Made by a program: the position numbers and the translations under genes
Shown: one piece after another, positions 49,016 to 61,703 of the stretch
How the letters are laid out: each line of letters starts with the position of its first letter
Numbering within the stretch: position 1 is the stretch's first letter
Source: Haemonchus contortus
Lineage: Eukaryota > Nematoda > Chromadorea > Rhabditida > Trichostrongylidae
Direction of reading: 5' to 3'
NCBI GenBank assembly: GCA_000469685.2
Contig: LS997562.1
Coordinates: 40,562,345-40,626,344 of the forward strand
DNA: 64,000 nucleotides
The notes under the pieces: model-generated
What the model was told of the DNA's origin: nothing
What the model saw: the letters and a program-made list of their open reading frames with translations, nothing else
The model's database searches: none

Positions 49016-49581
49016 AGATCTAAAGCAATTCGGTGAGTCTATTTGTAAAGTTTGAGAGCATCACGAGTAGAGCCAGATAATACGAGTAAGCAGCTACTTG
49101 TTGTGATGAAGACCACGCACACTGTCGTGTAAATCGTCCAAAGTGGTGTGTAGAGGATCTCTTGGGTGCTATTGAGAGGAATATCGAGTTCTCTTCTTAT
49201 TCACTGAGTTGTAGGGCAGCCTCAGCTTCCCATTACCGAGGATCGGTGTGAGTCGGTAGACTCTGTTCTGATGGTCTGGGCACAAACAGATGCCGAAATC
49301 AAGTGCAGTAGTCAACATTCAAGACAGGACAAGACAGCCCGCTTGCCAATTCATAATTACAGAACGTGGATATAAGGCAAGACCATAATTCGCTATTTCT
49401 AGATCGTTCCAGAACGCTGCGATAACTCATTTCTGCCTGTTCGGGCCATACAGACTTTATCATTTTATAGTTCATGTAATCAAGTAGTCATGATGGCTCA
49501 AATCTTTACGAGTTTAGAAACAACTCCACTGCAATCGAGATTCAATGCTAATAAGTTACACCAAGCTGATGCTGACCAATT

Positions 49582-49682
49582 GTAGGCAAAACTGAGTCCT
49601 TGAAGGGGACTCGAACCCACAATTGTGCTGGGGAAGCACACGTAGGGGCATGAGTCCCATCCGAAGATGAAGTTTTGCCCAC
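49582..49682. repeat. Fold-back repeat with tRNA-like core, 5' flank of receptor B
   Basis: This is the counterpart of 34042-34137. It contains GGGGACTCGAACCCACAATT and the outer arms GGCAAAACTGAGTCC / ATGAAGTTTTGCCC. The surrounding 49300-51000 resembles 33800-35100, showing that the 5' flanks were duplicated with the receptor genes. Confidence 0.5.
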
Positions 49683-50251
49683 AAATCGCTAACCTCAAGG
49701 GAGTTCTGCATCGCCTAGTGTAGCTAACTAAGGACAAATAGCACAGAACAAAAAACTGAGTTTACGGTTGAGAAATATGTAGCTGGAATCGAAAAAAATG
49801 AGGGATGAGGTAGCCTAGAGGCGGAGAAGGCTTTGTTGAGTGGCATGCAGTTTCTAAACCTGCTAAACCTGTAGGGACTGATAAATAATAATTAAAAGTT
49901 GCATGGAGCGAAAACAAGCGAAACAAGCAGCGAAACGTTCTGAAGGGATGCAACAGTGCCTCGTAAATTCATAAAATCATTCGCCAGGTGAAAAAGAATC
50001 TTTCTCGATGTCCAATGTAGTGCAAGACCATAGGTTTCCATTTCTACAACACCCCAGAACCCTGGGATTACCTACCGTTGCCTGTTAATGGATTTTATGG
50101 ACTCGATAATATAATAGTTGGCGTAGTCAAAGTCTTGATGGCCCAAATCTTCAGGAATTGAGATACGGAGGCGTAGAGGGGCCAAAGGCCCCGTTAAGTA
50201 GCATATAGCGCCTGAATCTGTAGGAACTGATGAATAGGAAGGAGCGTTTAA

Positions 50252-50751
50252 AGGCACTGTTCACGAAAAAGTGGTTTCGGAGATTTGCACATGGTTTGAA
50301 TTCGAAGCCCCCTCTGATACCATTTGTGCAGGAATGAGGTCGGAAAACGGCTGGATAGGGCACAATAAGGGCAGGAACAGTAGGGGACGGGAGGCCTCTG
50401 CCTCTCGCTAGGCTGACTACGAGTTCTAATTGTCCTTCACCACATTCGCACTGGAGCGAAGTTGGTGAAAAGTCGATTCGCTGATTGGCAAATTGCCAAA
50501 GACGCGATGTGTTGTCTGCTATTGCAGACAATACATTGCGTCGCCTTCGTGCACTCGCCCGAACACTCCCTAACCGCCGTTATTTCGATGTGAAACTCGT
50601 CCAACCCCCTTTCCAGCTCTTTTTTTGACCCTTTGTAATTCTTTTTATTCATCGTTTTTTGCGCTTTTTCGTTGTTATCGCTTTATTCTAGAGTAGTTTA
50701 TCAATTCCCGTCGAAAAAGGGTACCCTAACTTTTTTTTGTGAACGGTGCCT
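50252..50751. mobile_element. MITE, 500 bp, inserted at TTAA with a paralogous empty site
   Basis: The inverted ends AGGCACTGTTCACGAAAAAG and the complement of TTTTTGTGAACGGTGCCT are flanked on both sides by TTAA (50248-50251, 50752-50755). The paralogous flank of receptor A (34681-34730) has the uninterrupted GTTTAAGATACC, so the insertion came after the duplication. A TTAA target points to piggyBac-like or similar machinery, though a 3-bp TAA duplication cannot be excluded. No coding sequence inside. Confidence 0.8.
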
Positions 50752-50999
50752 TTAAGATACCGCGCTGGGATGAAACTTATTTCAAGTCGGTTCAATTGTA
50801 TAAGGATGCTATTCTCCCAAACTCGATTCCAACCGAAAAATGCTCAAGTTGGAAATTCTGTATAGTCGGAGCGGTATTCTACCCTCACACCGTGCATGTG
50901 ACGGAAGCACCACCAACTACTTCGTCAGATCATACTGAAGCCACTCTGACCTCCGAAAGCACTTTTCAAGGCTTTGACTATAATCGGAAAGTTGACTGA

Positions 51000-52480
51000 G
51001 TTGTTGGCCACGTTCTCTATAAATTTCTGCAAACTCTTCTCATACTGAAACATTCACAGCTAATTACTTCCGGTTGGGATTCCGTTAGGGAAGAATCTCG
51101 CCAGAAAGTTGCAGGATTCCAGATTTCCAGTCAGAAAGGAGTCCCCCGAATCATAGAGAGACGACCAAATAACAAGATGTAGAACTGTTTCCAATGGGGC
51201 TCAACCCTTCTTGATCTACACTGCTTCATCTGAACCCATTTTACTTAGAAAGGTCCGCGGGCTAGTGAGGGCAGAAGGGACTTCAACCCTTCCATAGTAA
51301 GAAGGTAGGGCGAGCTCCACGAATCTGAGTACAGGTCAAGCTGGCTGATCCTTTATCAATAGGACGGAGTCATAGTCACAGAATCGTGAAGATTTTTGGG
51401 ACTGAGCCTTTCGTTAGGACCATCTCTGAAGGTTCCGACACATGACTAGGCTGTTTTCCAGAGAACGATCGATTCTTGATGCTGATCAATGCCCTTATGC
51501 TCGGCATTCTCGAGAATGCAAGAGAAAGGCAAAAGAGAATAGAATGGAAATGAAAAAGAGAGATGAGAAACAGCACTGTAATCACGATGCGTCGTCCAGG
51601 CGTCGGTCGGTTTTAATTTTCTGATGGCCGTCCACATTTGATCACACTAACTAGGCTGCGGACTTTGGACGTCTACTCATACACGCCCTCACCCCCCCCC
51701 CCCCCTAACTTCCCCTCCTTTCATTGCTAGTCGTTTTCAATCCATTATGACGATGTATTTGGTCCGATCTTTAGCCGATTGTTTCGTTTTCAGTTGTGTT
51801 TACTTCGAATGTTTGTTTCATGTACCGGGGCCTATAATATTGTGGCTCTGCTTGTATACCACTTTACGATCAGTCGACAATATGTGTTAGGGTAATTTTG
51901 AATTACTCTTGAGGGTAGGAATCAGATTACTTGAATCTTTGAAAGCTCAAAAATTGTCTGTTTCCAGACCTAATTATCATAGGCATCATTAATAATAAGT
52001 AATGCAACCATCGTCTTTGATCTTATTCACAGCGGGATCGTCAATGGGAACCATTCGTTTTCTGCCTACAAATTCCTCTTGAATTCCTTTCTAAGACTTA
52101 TGCAGCAAATGACTGCCCATTTGGTGCGGGTCGTAGATCCTGCTGAAGGCCTGCTTTGACTTTCTAGAAGTCCGATTTGGAAGAAGCTAAGCAGTCGTTG
52201 TGTTTGTTTTGTATCGAGGTGTTGGATGGAATTTTCTGTTCCGAGACCTCCGTCTGCAAAGCAAAGCGAATTGTTATCCACACGAACATGTATAAGTCTA
52301 ATGTTAGCGCTGGGAAGTAAGGCGATTCTAGCAAACTAAAAGACTAGAAATTCTGCTACAGTCTATTAACCGTTTGAATATTTTTGAAACGAATCCTTTG
52401 CGAATAGCTCACTATCCCTTTTGTGCGGGTGATTCAGTGTTTAATTGTAAGTGCTCCAGTGATAACGGAGTAAATATCCT
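51000..52480. other. Intergenic, no gene recognised
   Basis: Unique-looking spacer between the 5' flank of receptor B and the region downstream of receptor C. It has a run of 14 C at 51692-51705. Short overlapping frames on both strands near 51376-51637 look incidental. Confidence 0.4.
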
Positions 52481-52484
52481 TCTT

Positions 52485-52640
52485 ATATATAAAGCAGTAA
52501 CTTGGTTTGTCGGTTTGTCGGTATGTCGGTATGTCGGTATGTCGGTTTGTCGGTCTGTCCGTCCGGGTTACTTTGTGATTATGATAAAGGTAGTGATATG
52601 GAAAACTTATTCTTCTTATATAAAAAGCAGTCACTTTGTG
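52485..52640 (+). repeat. TATAAAGCAG repeat with 8-bp minisatellite
   Basis: TTATATATAAAGCAG is followed by tandem GTTTGTCG / GTATGTCG octamers (about seven units, 52505-52556), then GTTACTTTGTGATTATGATA and AAAGGTAGTGATATGGA. A second TATAAAAAGCAG start follows at 52617. The same architecture occurs inverted at 44430-44615. Confidence 0.6.
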
Positions 52641-52847
52641 GGTAGGCTAATGGAGTAAAGTGAGCACTGCGGAGTGAAGTGAGTAATATGAAGTGAGGTG
52701 GATGATTTAAATTGTGATCTCTACTGTACTGTAATGGCAGTACTTCGACACTGGTAACACAATAATATAGTAAGTGCGGTCGTTCCCGCTATAACAGCAC
52801 ACAATAATGGTAAGCAATACTTTATAAAGCGGGCAATTTACGTCTTG

Positions 52848-52998
52848 CTTCGACGACTCAAGGAAAAGGAGTGCGGGCCCACTCATTTCGGGTCCGCTTG
52901 ACCCCGCACCGTTTAGGGGCGTGGGTTCAGCTAAGGAGTCGTCTAAGACAGTGGGACGACGATATACATAGTATGGGGATCGTCGCCGTAGACGACGA
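52848..52998. other. Nested inverted repeats with RNA-like folding potential
   Basis: Outer stem GACGACT (52852-52858) pairs with AGTCGTC (52937-52943). An inner stem GTGCGGG (52871-52877) pairs with CCCGCAC (52903-52909), and GGGCCC / GGGTCC lie inside that. Directly after, GGGACGACGAT and ATCGTCG / GACGACGAT repeat the motif. It may be a structured RNA or simply a MITE core. No promoter was recognised. Confidence 0.3.
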
Positions 52999-53881
52999 TA
53001 CCTTCACTCGAAGAGCTACTTGAAAGTAGGTTTTTGTTGACAGACCACAATTGGATGGTTCAAGGGTCTTGGTTTTGTCTGAACTTCTGTTCGAATACGT
53101 AAAATCAATTCTTCCTTATTTCCTTGTAGCTTTGTGTTCCTACTCTGGTTTGAACTTCCACGAATCGTCAGTGACAAGATGCCGGCGAATAGCTAAACAT
53201 CGTCACCACTGACGGCGGAGATCGCATAGTCAATCGCGGAGGTTGCTGTGCTTGCATTATCAGTAGTGAGGCTTTATAAAGAGCTCCTGCTTACCCGTTC
53301 TCTCCCGTCTCTTCCACAAGAGCCAATAATGTCCTAGGAACTTCCGCGGCTTCCACCACCTGTTTTTGTTTACTAAGATCACGATTTTTCGGAGTAATGT
53401 TAATCACTTTTCAGCTCTCTGTGATTCTCTCAATCTATAGGTTTTCTGAATTATTCTTTTTGTGGTGCTTCCGCCATCCTCCTTGAGTGACCCCTGCTTC
53501 TGAGTTTCAGGAAGTCGTCACTTTTCACCAAATCCGCCCCAATTTAGAACGGCCTCACACGAGTTCGATCATGATGAATTCACCCTAACCCAGACCATCC
53601 ATCGTTCTCCTGGCAGAATTCTTTCAAACTGTTTTTGTCCTTCACTGATCGATATATGTGTGAATAAGGTTAATAGGTATTAATACATTGAGCAGTTAAA
53701 TTTTTTCGCTCAATTCATTTGAAAATTGTTACAAGCTCTTGGTCAAAATGAAAAATCGTGGGTGAAATCTGTGCATCTCCGCTGATACAACTTCGAAATC
53801 GGAAGCTTCCGGATGACAGTGGAGCCTCATTCAAAAAATTTCAGCAATGAATGCCACTTATTTAGACACTATACTAATCAA

Positions 53882-55175
53882 CAGGGTGGCGAAAAATTAC
53901 GTGCCCGCCAATTTGGAAGCGATCACGTGACTGCTTTGAACATCGAAGCTGGTTTTTGCGCATCAGTTGCTTTCTTTTCACCTTCGGTAATCAGCTTGCG
54001 AACAGAAATTTGTTTTCGATACCATGGTGCAGGCCTGCACAAGCCGCGAGGAGATTGCACGTCTAGCCGGTGGCGGGATGAAGAACACTGCAATTGCGTC
54101 GAAGCTTGGAATTCCTCTGAGAACAGTTCAAAAGATTGTGAAGCAATGTAAGGAGGAAGGACACGTCCGAACCAAGCCGGAAAGAGGAAGGAAGGGGCTG
54201 TCAACACAAGGAGGATGCGTGGTATTATCGAGAAGAGGATTGACCGTAAGGATGATCGGAGCATGAAAAAAACGGCAGAAGAGCTCAAGATCTCCAGGAG
54301 ATCAGTTCAAATGATAGTGAAAAATGAGCTTGGGCTTCGAAGTTATCGCCTATTGAATGGACAAGCTCTTACCGAAAAAGCAAAGCAAAGTCGAAAAGAA
54401 AAATGCAAGAAACTGCTGGAGTTCTCCGAGGTGCGCCGCTTCGAAGACGTTCTTTGGTCTGACGAATAAGTATTCACCGTGGAAGTGGTTAAAAACCCTC
54501 ACCCTCGCTAAAAACCAATCAGCGCAAACTTCTTAGTCCAGCTCTTAAGAACACCCGTAAGAGAAAAATTGCCACAAAAAGTTTGTTCCCCAAAAGTTCA
54601 ACGGTTTGGGGTGGTATCAGTGCATCAGGCAAGACTCCGTTGATTTTCATGGACTAAAATGTGAAAATTGATGCGAAGTTTCACCAAAAAGAAATCCTTG
54701 AAAAAGCTTCGCTACTCTGGAAGCAAAATCACCCTAGCTTCATCTTCCAGCAGGACTGGGCTCCGGCCCATGCAGCGAGATCCACCATTCACTTCTCGAG
54801 ACCGAAATCGGCAACTTCCTGACGGATGATCTGTGGCCTTCTAATAGCCCAGATTTGAATCCTTTGGACTTTGCTGTTTGGGGTTATATGGAAGAGAAAC
54901 TAAGGAATAGGAACGTGATAAGTTTGGTGGCTTTGCGAAAGGAAGTCTGCAAAGTCTAGGACAGTTTGGACCTCCACTACCTTCGGCGCACCGTTGACTC
55001 GGTGAAAAGACGAATCGAAGCCTGTATCAAAGCAGAAGGCGTGTTTTTGAAAATTTGTTGTGATTATGTAACGCCATTTTTTGTTGTTTTAAGAAAATAT
55101 TTTTCATTCCATGTTGGTGCACGAATAATAAAGTTCGAGCGTTTTTCATGGTGCACGTAATTTTTCGCCAACCTG
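53882..55175 (+). mobile_element. Mariner transposon, 1294 bp, full length but decayed
   Basis: The terminal repeats are CAGGGTGGCGAAAAATTACG and, at the right, the complement of CGTAATTTTTCGCCAACCTG. The right flank is TA and the left is AA, probably a mutated TA. The transposase begins at ATG 54024 (MVQACTSREEIARLAGGG), with helix-turn-helix blocks (NTAIASKLGIPLRTVQKIVK and KTAEELKISRRSVQMIVKNE). The first catalytic Asp is in WSDE (near 54456), the second in QQDWAPAHA (near 54749) and the third in NSPDLNPLDFAVWGY (near 54842). Frameshifts and stops separate these blocks. It is inserted in the 3' flank of receptor C. Confidence 0.88.
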
Positions 55176-56291
55176 TACTCTAGCCTCTACTAGTCTTGAT
55201 GGCCCAAAAGTTTTGACATTTTTGTGGTGCTTCTCCCATCCTCCTTAAGTAATCATTACCTCTGAGTATCGAGAAATAGTCTCTTTTCACCAAATCTGCC
55301 TCGATTTTTAAAACGGCCTATCACGAGCTTAATGCATAGTGCATTCACCCCACCCCACGCCATCCATCGTTCTTCTGGCGAAATTCTGTGGAAGTCTTTT
55401 AATTTTTACGCCTAATCCATTTGAAAATTATCATAAGCTCTTGGTAAAAATGAAAAATCGCAAGGTAAAATCTCCTATGATTCTCCACTGAGATAACTTC
55501 AGATTCGGAAGCTTCCGGATGGCAGCGAAGCCTTTATTTAAAAATTTCTATAATGAATGTGACTCATATAGAGACTATACTAAACTCTTGTGAAGGTGGG
55601 TCTGTGTTGAACGAAATTCGGTGGAGATGTGGCATACAGGTAGTGTAAATAATTCTGTAAACTGATTTCTAGACACTGTTGTCTTTAATTTCTTTATATT
55701 AAAGGTTCTCGTTGATTCTCAATGTCGTTATCCGATCAGCAACCACGATTGCTCGAACATCTGACGGTGTCGTTTTTGACGTAAGAAATCCAGATATCGA
55801 CCATTTGATGATGAAGCCGATAGCCACAGGATACCAGGCAAGAATAATTAGTATAGTCTGGAATGATTAGTGATAAGGTGATACCCGGTGAGAGTACCTC
55901 AATCTCTTGCAAATACATCGAAATATTGACAGTATAGCCGGTCAGTATAAGAACGGTACGGTGAGAATGAACTGAGCCTCATATTATCTTCTAGGGACTA
56001 CTGCTTATCACAAAATCCGGGTCGTTCAATAAAGAATACTTTCATCCAGGACGGGGGGTCTGGGGTCGCCGCAGTTTAGTCCTTGTCGCAGACTGGGCCA
56101 CCCTTTAGACACGATCCGTATCGGTAGCTTTGCTCCTCTGCTCCGTTGTTCTAAGGGCAACAGGATAAGGCTGGCTGCCACCCGGGCGGGACATAACATC
56201 CGAATGAACACGCACGCATCCGTGACGCGTTGTGGCGGCTTTCCCCCCTCAGTCAAAAGTCTAGGGGGGCGATGACCAATAAAGAAAGCGT

Positions 56292-56303
56292 GTACAAGAA
56301 TAG
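56292..56303. repeat. Target-site duplication, left copy
   Basis: GTACAAGAATAG here equals 62522-62533. In receptor B the same intron position reads GTACACGAATAG only once (37391-37402), so the 12 bp were duplicated on insertion of the 6.2-kb block between them. Confidence 0.85.
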
Positions 56304-58776
56304 CCTGTATCACTTATATCACATGGACTCCCGTTGATCGTCGATTGCCTCGAGCGGGCACCAGTAACGTCTCCATTCGTCCCTGTCGCGAGCCATAGTA
56401 GTCCAGTGAATCGTACTCGCTAGAGGGACACGGGGCGAACCATTTTTCGTTCAGGGCTTTCATGAAGAAGTCTGACCATCTTGTTGGTCGTCCTGGTGTT
56501 CGCTTGACGTCCCGAGGGATCCAGTCCGTAAGCTCGGAACTCCGGATTCCCTTCTGCACTTGCGTGTATAAGAAAATTCCATACATCGTCCTTTCCACAG
56601 CGCGTTGAATGACGCTAACTGCTGCTCATCCTGCTTCCGTAGAGTCCAAGTCTCTGAGGCGTATGTCAAAGCAGGAAGGACCACAGTATCGAAAAGATGA
56701 GCGCGGAGCCGGATGTTCTTCGTTTTCTTCACAACTCCCTCGATGTTCTTGAATGCTTCCCACGCCGCGCGTTTCCGTCTGCTCAGCTCCAGAGCTAAGT
56801 CGTTCATCATGTTGACTTCCCGACCTATATACACATAGCTGGAGCATTCAGAGATATTCTTTTCGTTCAGCGCAGAAAGAGCATCAAGTACCAATCCGTT
56901 TTGCATGAACATCGTCCTCGTTAGGTTCAGTCGTAATCAGATATTTCCACAAAAGTTGTCGAATTCGGCCAGCATTTGATCCGCCTGCTCGATGTTGGGT
57001 GTTATATGCACGATGTCATCTGCAAAGCGGAGAAGATGCGAGTAGCGGCCGTCAACCTTCACTCTCATGCTTTCCCATCCCATATGACGCGTGACGTTCT
57101 CAAGAGCGGCACTGAAAAGTTTGAGCGGAATAGTATCGCCCTGTCGATTCCTCTCTTCACGTTGATGATGACCTCTTTATAGAATGGTGAAATCCTGGTC
57201 GTAAAATTGTCGTAGAGCTCACGAAGCATCCTCACATATTGAGTAGGAACACCCTGGTTGTCCAGGGCTTCAATTACCGCTTCTGTCTCGACGGTATTAA
57301 AGGCTTTCTTCCAATCGATGAACTGAAGACATAACGGCATTTTGTACTCCCGCGATAATTCAGAGAGTCCTGTAACGGTATGGATGTGATCGATTGTACT
57401 GAACCCTCTCCGAAATCCTGCTCGCTCGCATGGCTATCCTTCATCTAATATTCTGCCAATCCTGTTAACTCGTGTGAAGAGTTTATAGATTACAGACAGC
57501 AGGCAAACTGGGCGGTAATTGCCAGCGTCTTGTGGATCTCCCTTCGTATACAGCAACACGGCCTTGCTAGTTTTCCACGAAGTGGGTACTTTGCATTCCG
57601 ACAGGTACTGCGTGAAAAGCCGGGCCAGGGTTTTGACAATGAATGGCGGAAGGCTCTTTAGATGTTCTGCTTTGATCCTGTCGGGACCGGGTGCCGTGCC
57701 ATTCCCCATCGACGTGATGGCATGTCGAATTTCGGAAGGGAGAACTGAAGGGACGACGAATTCGTCTTGCTTAAGTTGGTGGAAAGACAGGTAGAAGTGG
57801 CTGTCGAAGAGATCTGAGTAGGAGTCCTGGTAGGTCTTCTGCACTTCCCTTCGAGATGCAGTAACAGTTCCGTCAGGACGACGAAGGGAAGTCATCTTGG
57901 TTTTATAATTGACGAAGCTCCGACAGAATTTGCCAGTGCTGTTCCCAGATTCGGCGGCTTCAGTCAAAACTGCTGCTCTTCTCTCTTTCAGAACCTCCTT
58001 TATCGCTTCTCTGCATAGTTTCGCAAGTTCCGACGTTAGCTGGTTATTGCCTGCAGCTCGCGCGATTCGCGATGCTGGCGTTTCAGCTCGAGAGTCTCGA
58101 AGAGAGTCGTCTCTTGGCTACTTGTAGACTCTCTGCCTTCCTAGCGCTATCGTGAAGATGTTCGACGAGCCGGTCGTATTCTTCATTGATGTTGTCGCTA
58201 ACGGAATCTTCCCACAGACTCGCCATTGAAGTGATCCCAATTTATAAAAGTCTTGGGGCTTCGTTTCATGAACTTCGCAGCTCTCTCTCCACGCACTGAG
58301 AAGCAGAATCTAGCGCGGAGAAGACGATGGTCCGATCCCATGCAGGACTTCGGAACAACAGCGACGTCAGTCAGGCAGAAGTTCCGAATGAAGATGATAA
58401 GGTCTATTTCATTATGGAACTGTCCACCAGATTACTAAACACATCCATCGCAAATGAGAGGGCTTCTGGAACTGCGAGTTACCATGGGTGGTGTGAGTCG
58501 ACATGATAAACTCGGGCAGCCTTTCACCCAGCTCGTTCCATTCTATTCCGTGAAACCCGATGCGAAGCTCTTCAGCGGTTCTTCTGAGGCCAATCTTGGC
58601 GTGAAAATCTCCGACGATGACCTTAAAGGAAGTATGGTCTTCTCTGTAGAGCCTCTCCAGATCCATAAACGTCCGATTCGGGTTCTCAAGCTTTCGTACG
58701 AATCGATGTTCACGGCCAAGTGCGTGTTGACGAGGGCACCTACTCCGCCAACGCCTCTGCTGTCGCATGTTCCATG
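56304..58776 (-). pseudogene. RTE-type retrotransposon, 3' part (endonuclease middle to 3' end)
   Basis: Minus-strand reading starts at HGTCDSRGVGGVGALVNTHL (58776 leftwards) and runs through endonuclease and reverse transcriptase, with GNYRPVCLLSVIYK (about 57520), LQFIDWKKAFNTVETEAVIE (about 57310), a lost FADD region near 57020, NISECSSYVYIGREVNMMND (about 56850), and the C-terminal [20 protein letters not shown]. The element ends within a few bases of its 3' tail at the target duplication. Stops and shifts make it inactive. It belongs to the same family as 39256-42580 and lies in intron 5 of receptor C, in the same orientation as the gene. Confidence 0.85.
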
Positions 58777-59778
58777 CCTACCAGAAGGCAGGCAACCTTT
58801 TGCCCTGCCACATACTTTCGTCTTACCATCAATTGTCGGCTTGCATGGTCCGAAGACTCTCGCGAATGTTCTTCTACTGGTCGATGGAATTTTGCCTGGA
58901 GCTTTCATTATCTTTCATCATCTTTTCAGTTATATTTATATAAAAATATATGTATACCGGTCGGATCGCCCGGCTAACGTCAGGCTCTCCTCCTTCTGGA
59001 GTTGAACACCCTATCCCAGGAAATGTTAAACTGAAGATTTTTTTCAAAGTTTATAGTTTTGAAGTTCAGCTGAGTGAGAGTGTGAAACTAGAACAGAGCT
59101 CGAAATAGATTATGTCGTCGTAGCATATCACATAGTCAGTTCGCCCGGCTGACGCTGAGCTTCACTTCTTCTTTGCCAAAGTTGTAGTAAGTCGGCTAAC
59201 TCTCCACTCCTTTTTTTCGAGAAACAAATAATAGTTTCCTGTACACGAAATTCGAAACAGGACTAACAGGGCAGCGCAAGTGGAATACAGTGAAAGTCAG
59301 TGCATAAGCCTTTAATTGAAATTCCCGATCTCTCGCTCCCTTCATTAAAAAGAAATACCTGTCAGAAATCCAACTGTTAGACAATCAAAGATGATGCTGT
59401 GTAGATGTTCTGAGCGGTGATAGCACCATTATCAGATGTTGTTTATCAATGGACCCTTTTCTTCACGGAGATATCATTAGTTGAGAATTCCAGACTATTG
59501 GTGGTCGGTCAGGTTTTGTTGCAAATGATATCGACCAAAGAGGACCCTTCATTGAATCACAAACCTTGCTGGGTAGTGGTCGTAATCTAATAGTAAGAAA
59601 TGAACAAAGTTCTAATCTGCTTATCATTTTGCCCTAATGCGTCCCTATCACTGCACTTACCACTCACTTTGGTCACCCTACTCTACCATCCCGTCTTATG
59701 GAATGAAACATACTGAACGGTCAAAGCTGCATCGTAGATACCGAAAACGTTAGGAGTGTGATCGGTAGGTTGCCCCTC
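58777..59778. other. Nested repeat debris with RTE/SINE-type tails
   Basis: Two copies of a tail-like motif occur, GGATCGCCCGGCTAACGTC (about 58963) and GTTCGCCCGGCTGACGCTG (about 59139). They match the 3' tail GGGTCGCCCGGCTTACACC of the RTE at 39256-42580. No coding frame was recognised. Confidence 0.45.
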
Positions 59779-59781
59779 TTA

Positions 59782-61700
59782 CAAGGAAGGTCTTTCAGGG
59801 CGTGGGACGCTTTTTGAAAATGGTTTTTTGTATGGTATAGGGGCATGTGCACTGAGTATAAAACTATGGTCCATTTCCGCTAAATGGCCTTCTGAATGCC
59901 AAAAAATGACTGAAAACGATTTTGTCAGAAATCGCCGTTTTAACCCACTCAGCGTCATTTGTTTCATTCATGGCGTCGACTGTCCGTACAGTAGGAGGCG
60001 TCAGTTGACTGCGCATTGAAAATAACGTGAAAGGTAGCCAAAAAGGGGGCCACATGTTGAAAAGCGCTGGGAAGTTTCATAAAGGCTCTCCACGGTTAAG
60101 CTGCCGGCAGCGTAGGATGGTGTGGTGGATAGCGATGTGGACTTCGAGCAAGGACGACTAGGATGGGTTGATGGTTCGGAAATTCCAGGCTTTACCGTTT
60201 TTGCATTTTATGCTGCCACCTCCAGATTGGCTCCATATTGCACCAGGGCCAAAGCAAGTGCCTGACTGGTCATGGTCGTGACCAGGACCAGCCAGGCACA
60301 TAACCTCTACAAGCCGTTAGAATTTGTTGTGTGACGCACTATCAGTGAAGGAGCTTCCAGGCTCAACACTCCCAGTCCTCCGTTCCTATCTCCTTCCCTC
60401 AACTTCCTCACGTAGTTTGTAGTCAAAAAACTCGGTATCATATCATCTGGTCTTCGGACATTGTATAGACATTGCACACTCCATACAATTAATGCTATGG
60501 ACAGTTTTGGTTTGATTGTTGTTCTATTTCGACCAATTCCTTCAAAAGTGATGAAAGGCTCATCTAATTCTGATGATATCACCGTTTTCTACCCTAGCGT
60601 TGATCTCGCGCCGTTAAAGGGTTTTTGTCCACTATTGTGGTTGGTCATCTCCGTTTCCTTCTCTCCTCACGATCAGTCACTCATCTTCTGCAGTCACCTC
60701 AACTTCAGCAATTTCCTTCTTGTTCGTGTCCTGCCAGCCCTTCATAAGGACGCGAAGTTAGGGGATCGTAGGTTGGGAACGGGTATCGCCGGAACCCTTC
60801 ATCTAGTCATCATCTAGTGAACAGGCGCTAGGATGATTTCATTCAGGGCTGACAGCTTTTTATATCAAGCCTAATGCTCATGGATGCTTCAGCAAGAAGA
60901 TGAATTGAAAGAGAGTCTGACTGGTTCTCCCACAGGAGTTCGTGGTGGACGCCCGGAGGGAGGTCGGAATCGGTAATCCTGTTGTCTTTGCATTGACGAT
61001 CAGGTCGAGGACAGCTTCCATCAAATAGGAACCATATTATAGGGTTCGGACCCCCCCCCCCATTCACAACACTTTATTAAGTGTGGATTTAAGAGGCACC
61101 TTTATACTCCTGGGAGTGTGAAGCCTGGAAGCCCCTCCACTGATAGCGCTCCACACAACAAATTCTGACGGTTTGTGGAGGTGTGCCTGGCTGGTCCTGG
61201 GCACGACCATGACCAGTCGGGCACTTGCTTTGGCCCTGGTGCAATATGGAGCCAATCTGGAGGTGGCAGCATAACATGCAAAAACTGCAAAGCCTGGAGT
61301 TTCCGAACCATCAGCCCATCCTAGTCGTCCTTGCTCGAAGTCCACATCGCTATCCACCACACCATCCGACGCTGCCGGCAGCTTAACCGTGGAGAGCCTA
61401 TATGAAACTTCCCAGCGCTTTTCAACATGTGGCCCCCTTTTTGGCTACCTTTCACGTTATTTTCAATGCGCGGTCAACTGACGCCTCCTACTGTACGGAC
61501 AGCCGACGCCATGAATGAAACAAGTGACGCTGAGTGGGTTAAAACGGCGATTTCTGACAAAATCGTTTTCAGTCATTTTTTGGCATTCAGAAGGTCATTT
61601 AGCGGAAATGGACCATAGTTTTATACTCGGTGCACATGCCCCTATACCATGCAAAAAACCATTTTCAAAAAGCGTCCCACGCCCTGAAAGACCTTCCTTG
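59782..61700. mobile_element. Long-terminal-inverted-repeat DNA element, 1919 bp
   Basis: It starts CAAGGAAGGTCTTTCAGGGC and ends with its exact complement. The inverted arms extend about 580-620 bp on each side (to about 60365 and from about 61085), and TTA flanks both ends (59779-59781, 61701-61703). A TTA duplication would suit PIF/Harbinger, and TA would suit Tc1/mariner. The central 0.7 kb has overlapping open frames (60461-60817 +, 60307-60582 minus) with no recognised transposase, and a run of 11 C at 61051-61061. It is nested inside the RTE insertion. Confidence 0.75.
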
Positions 61701-61703
61701 TTA

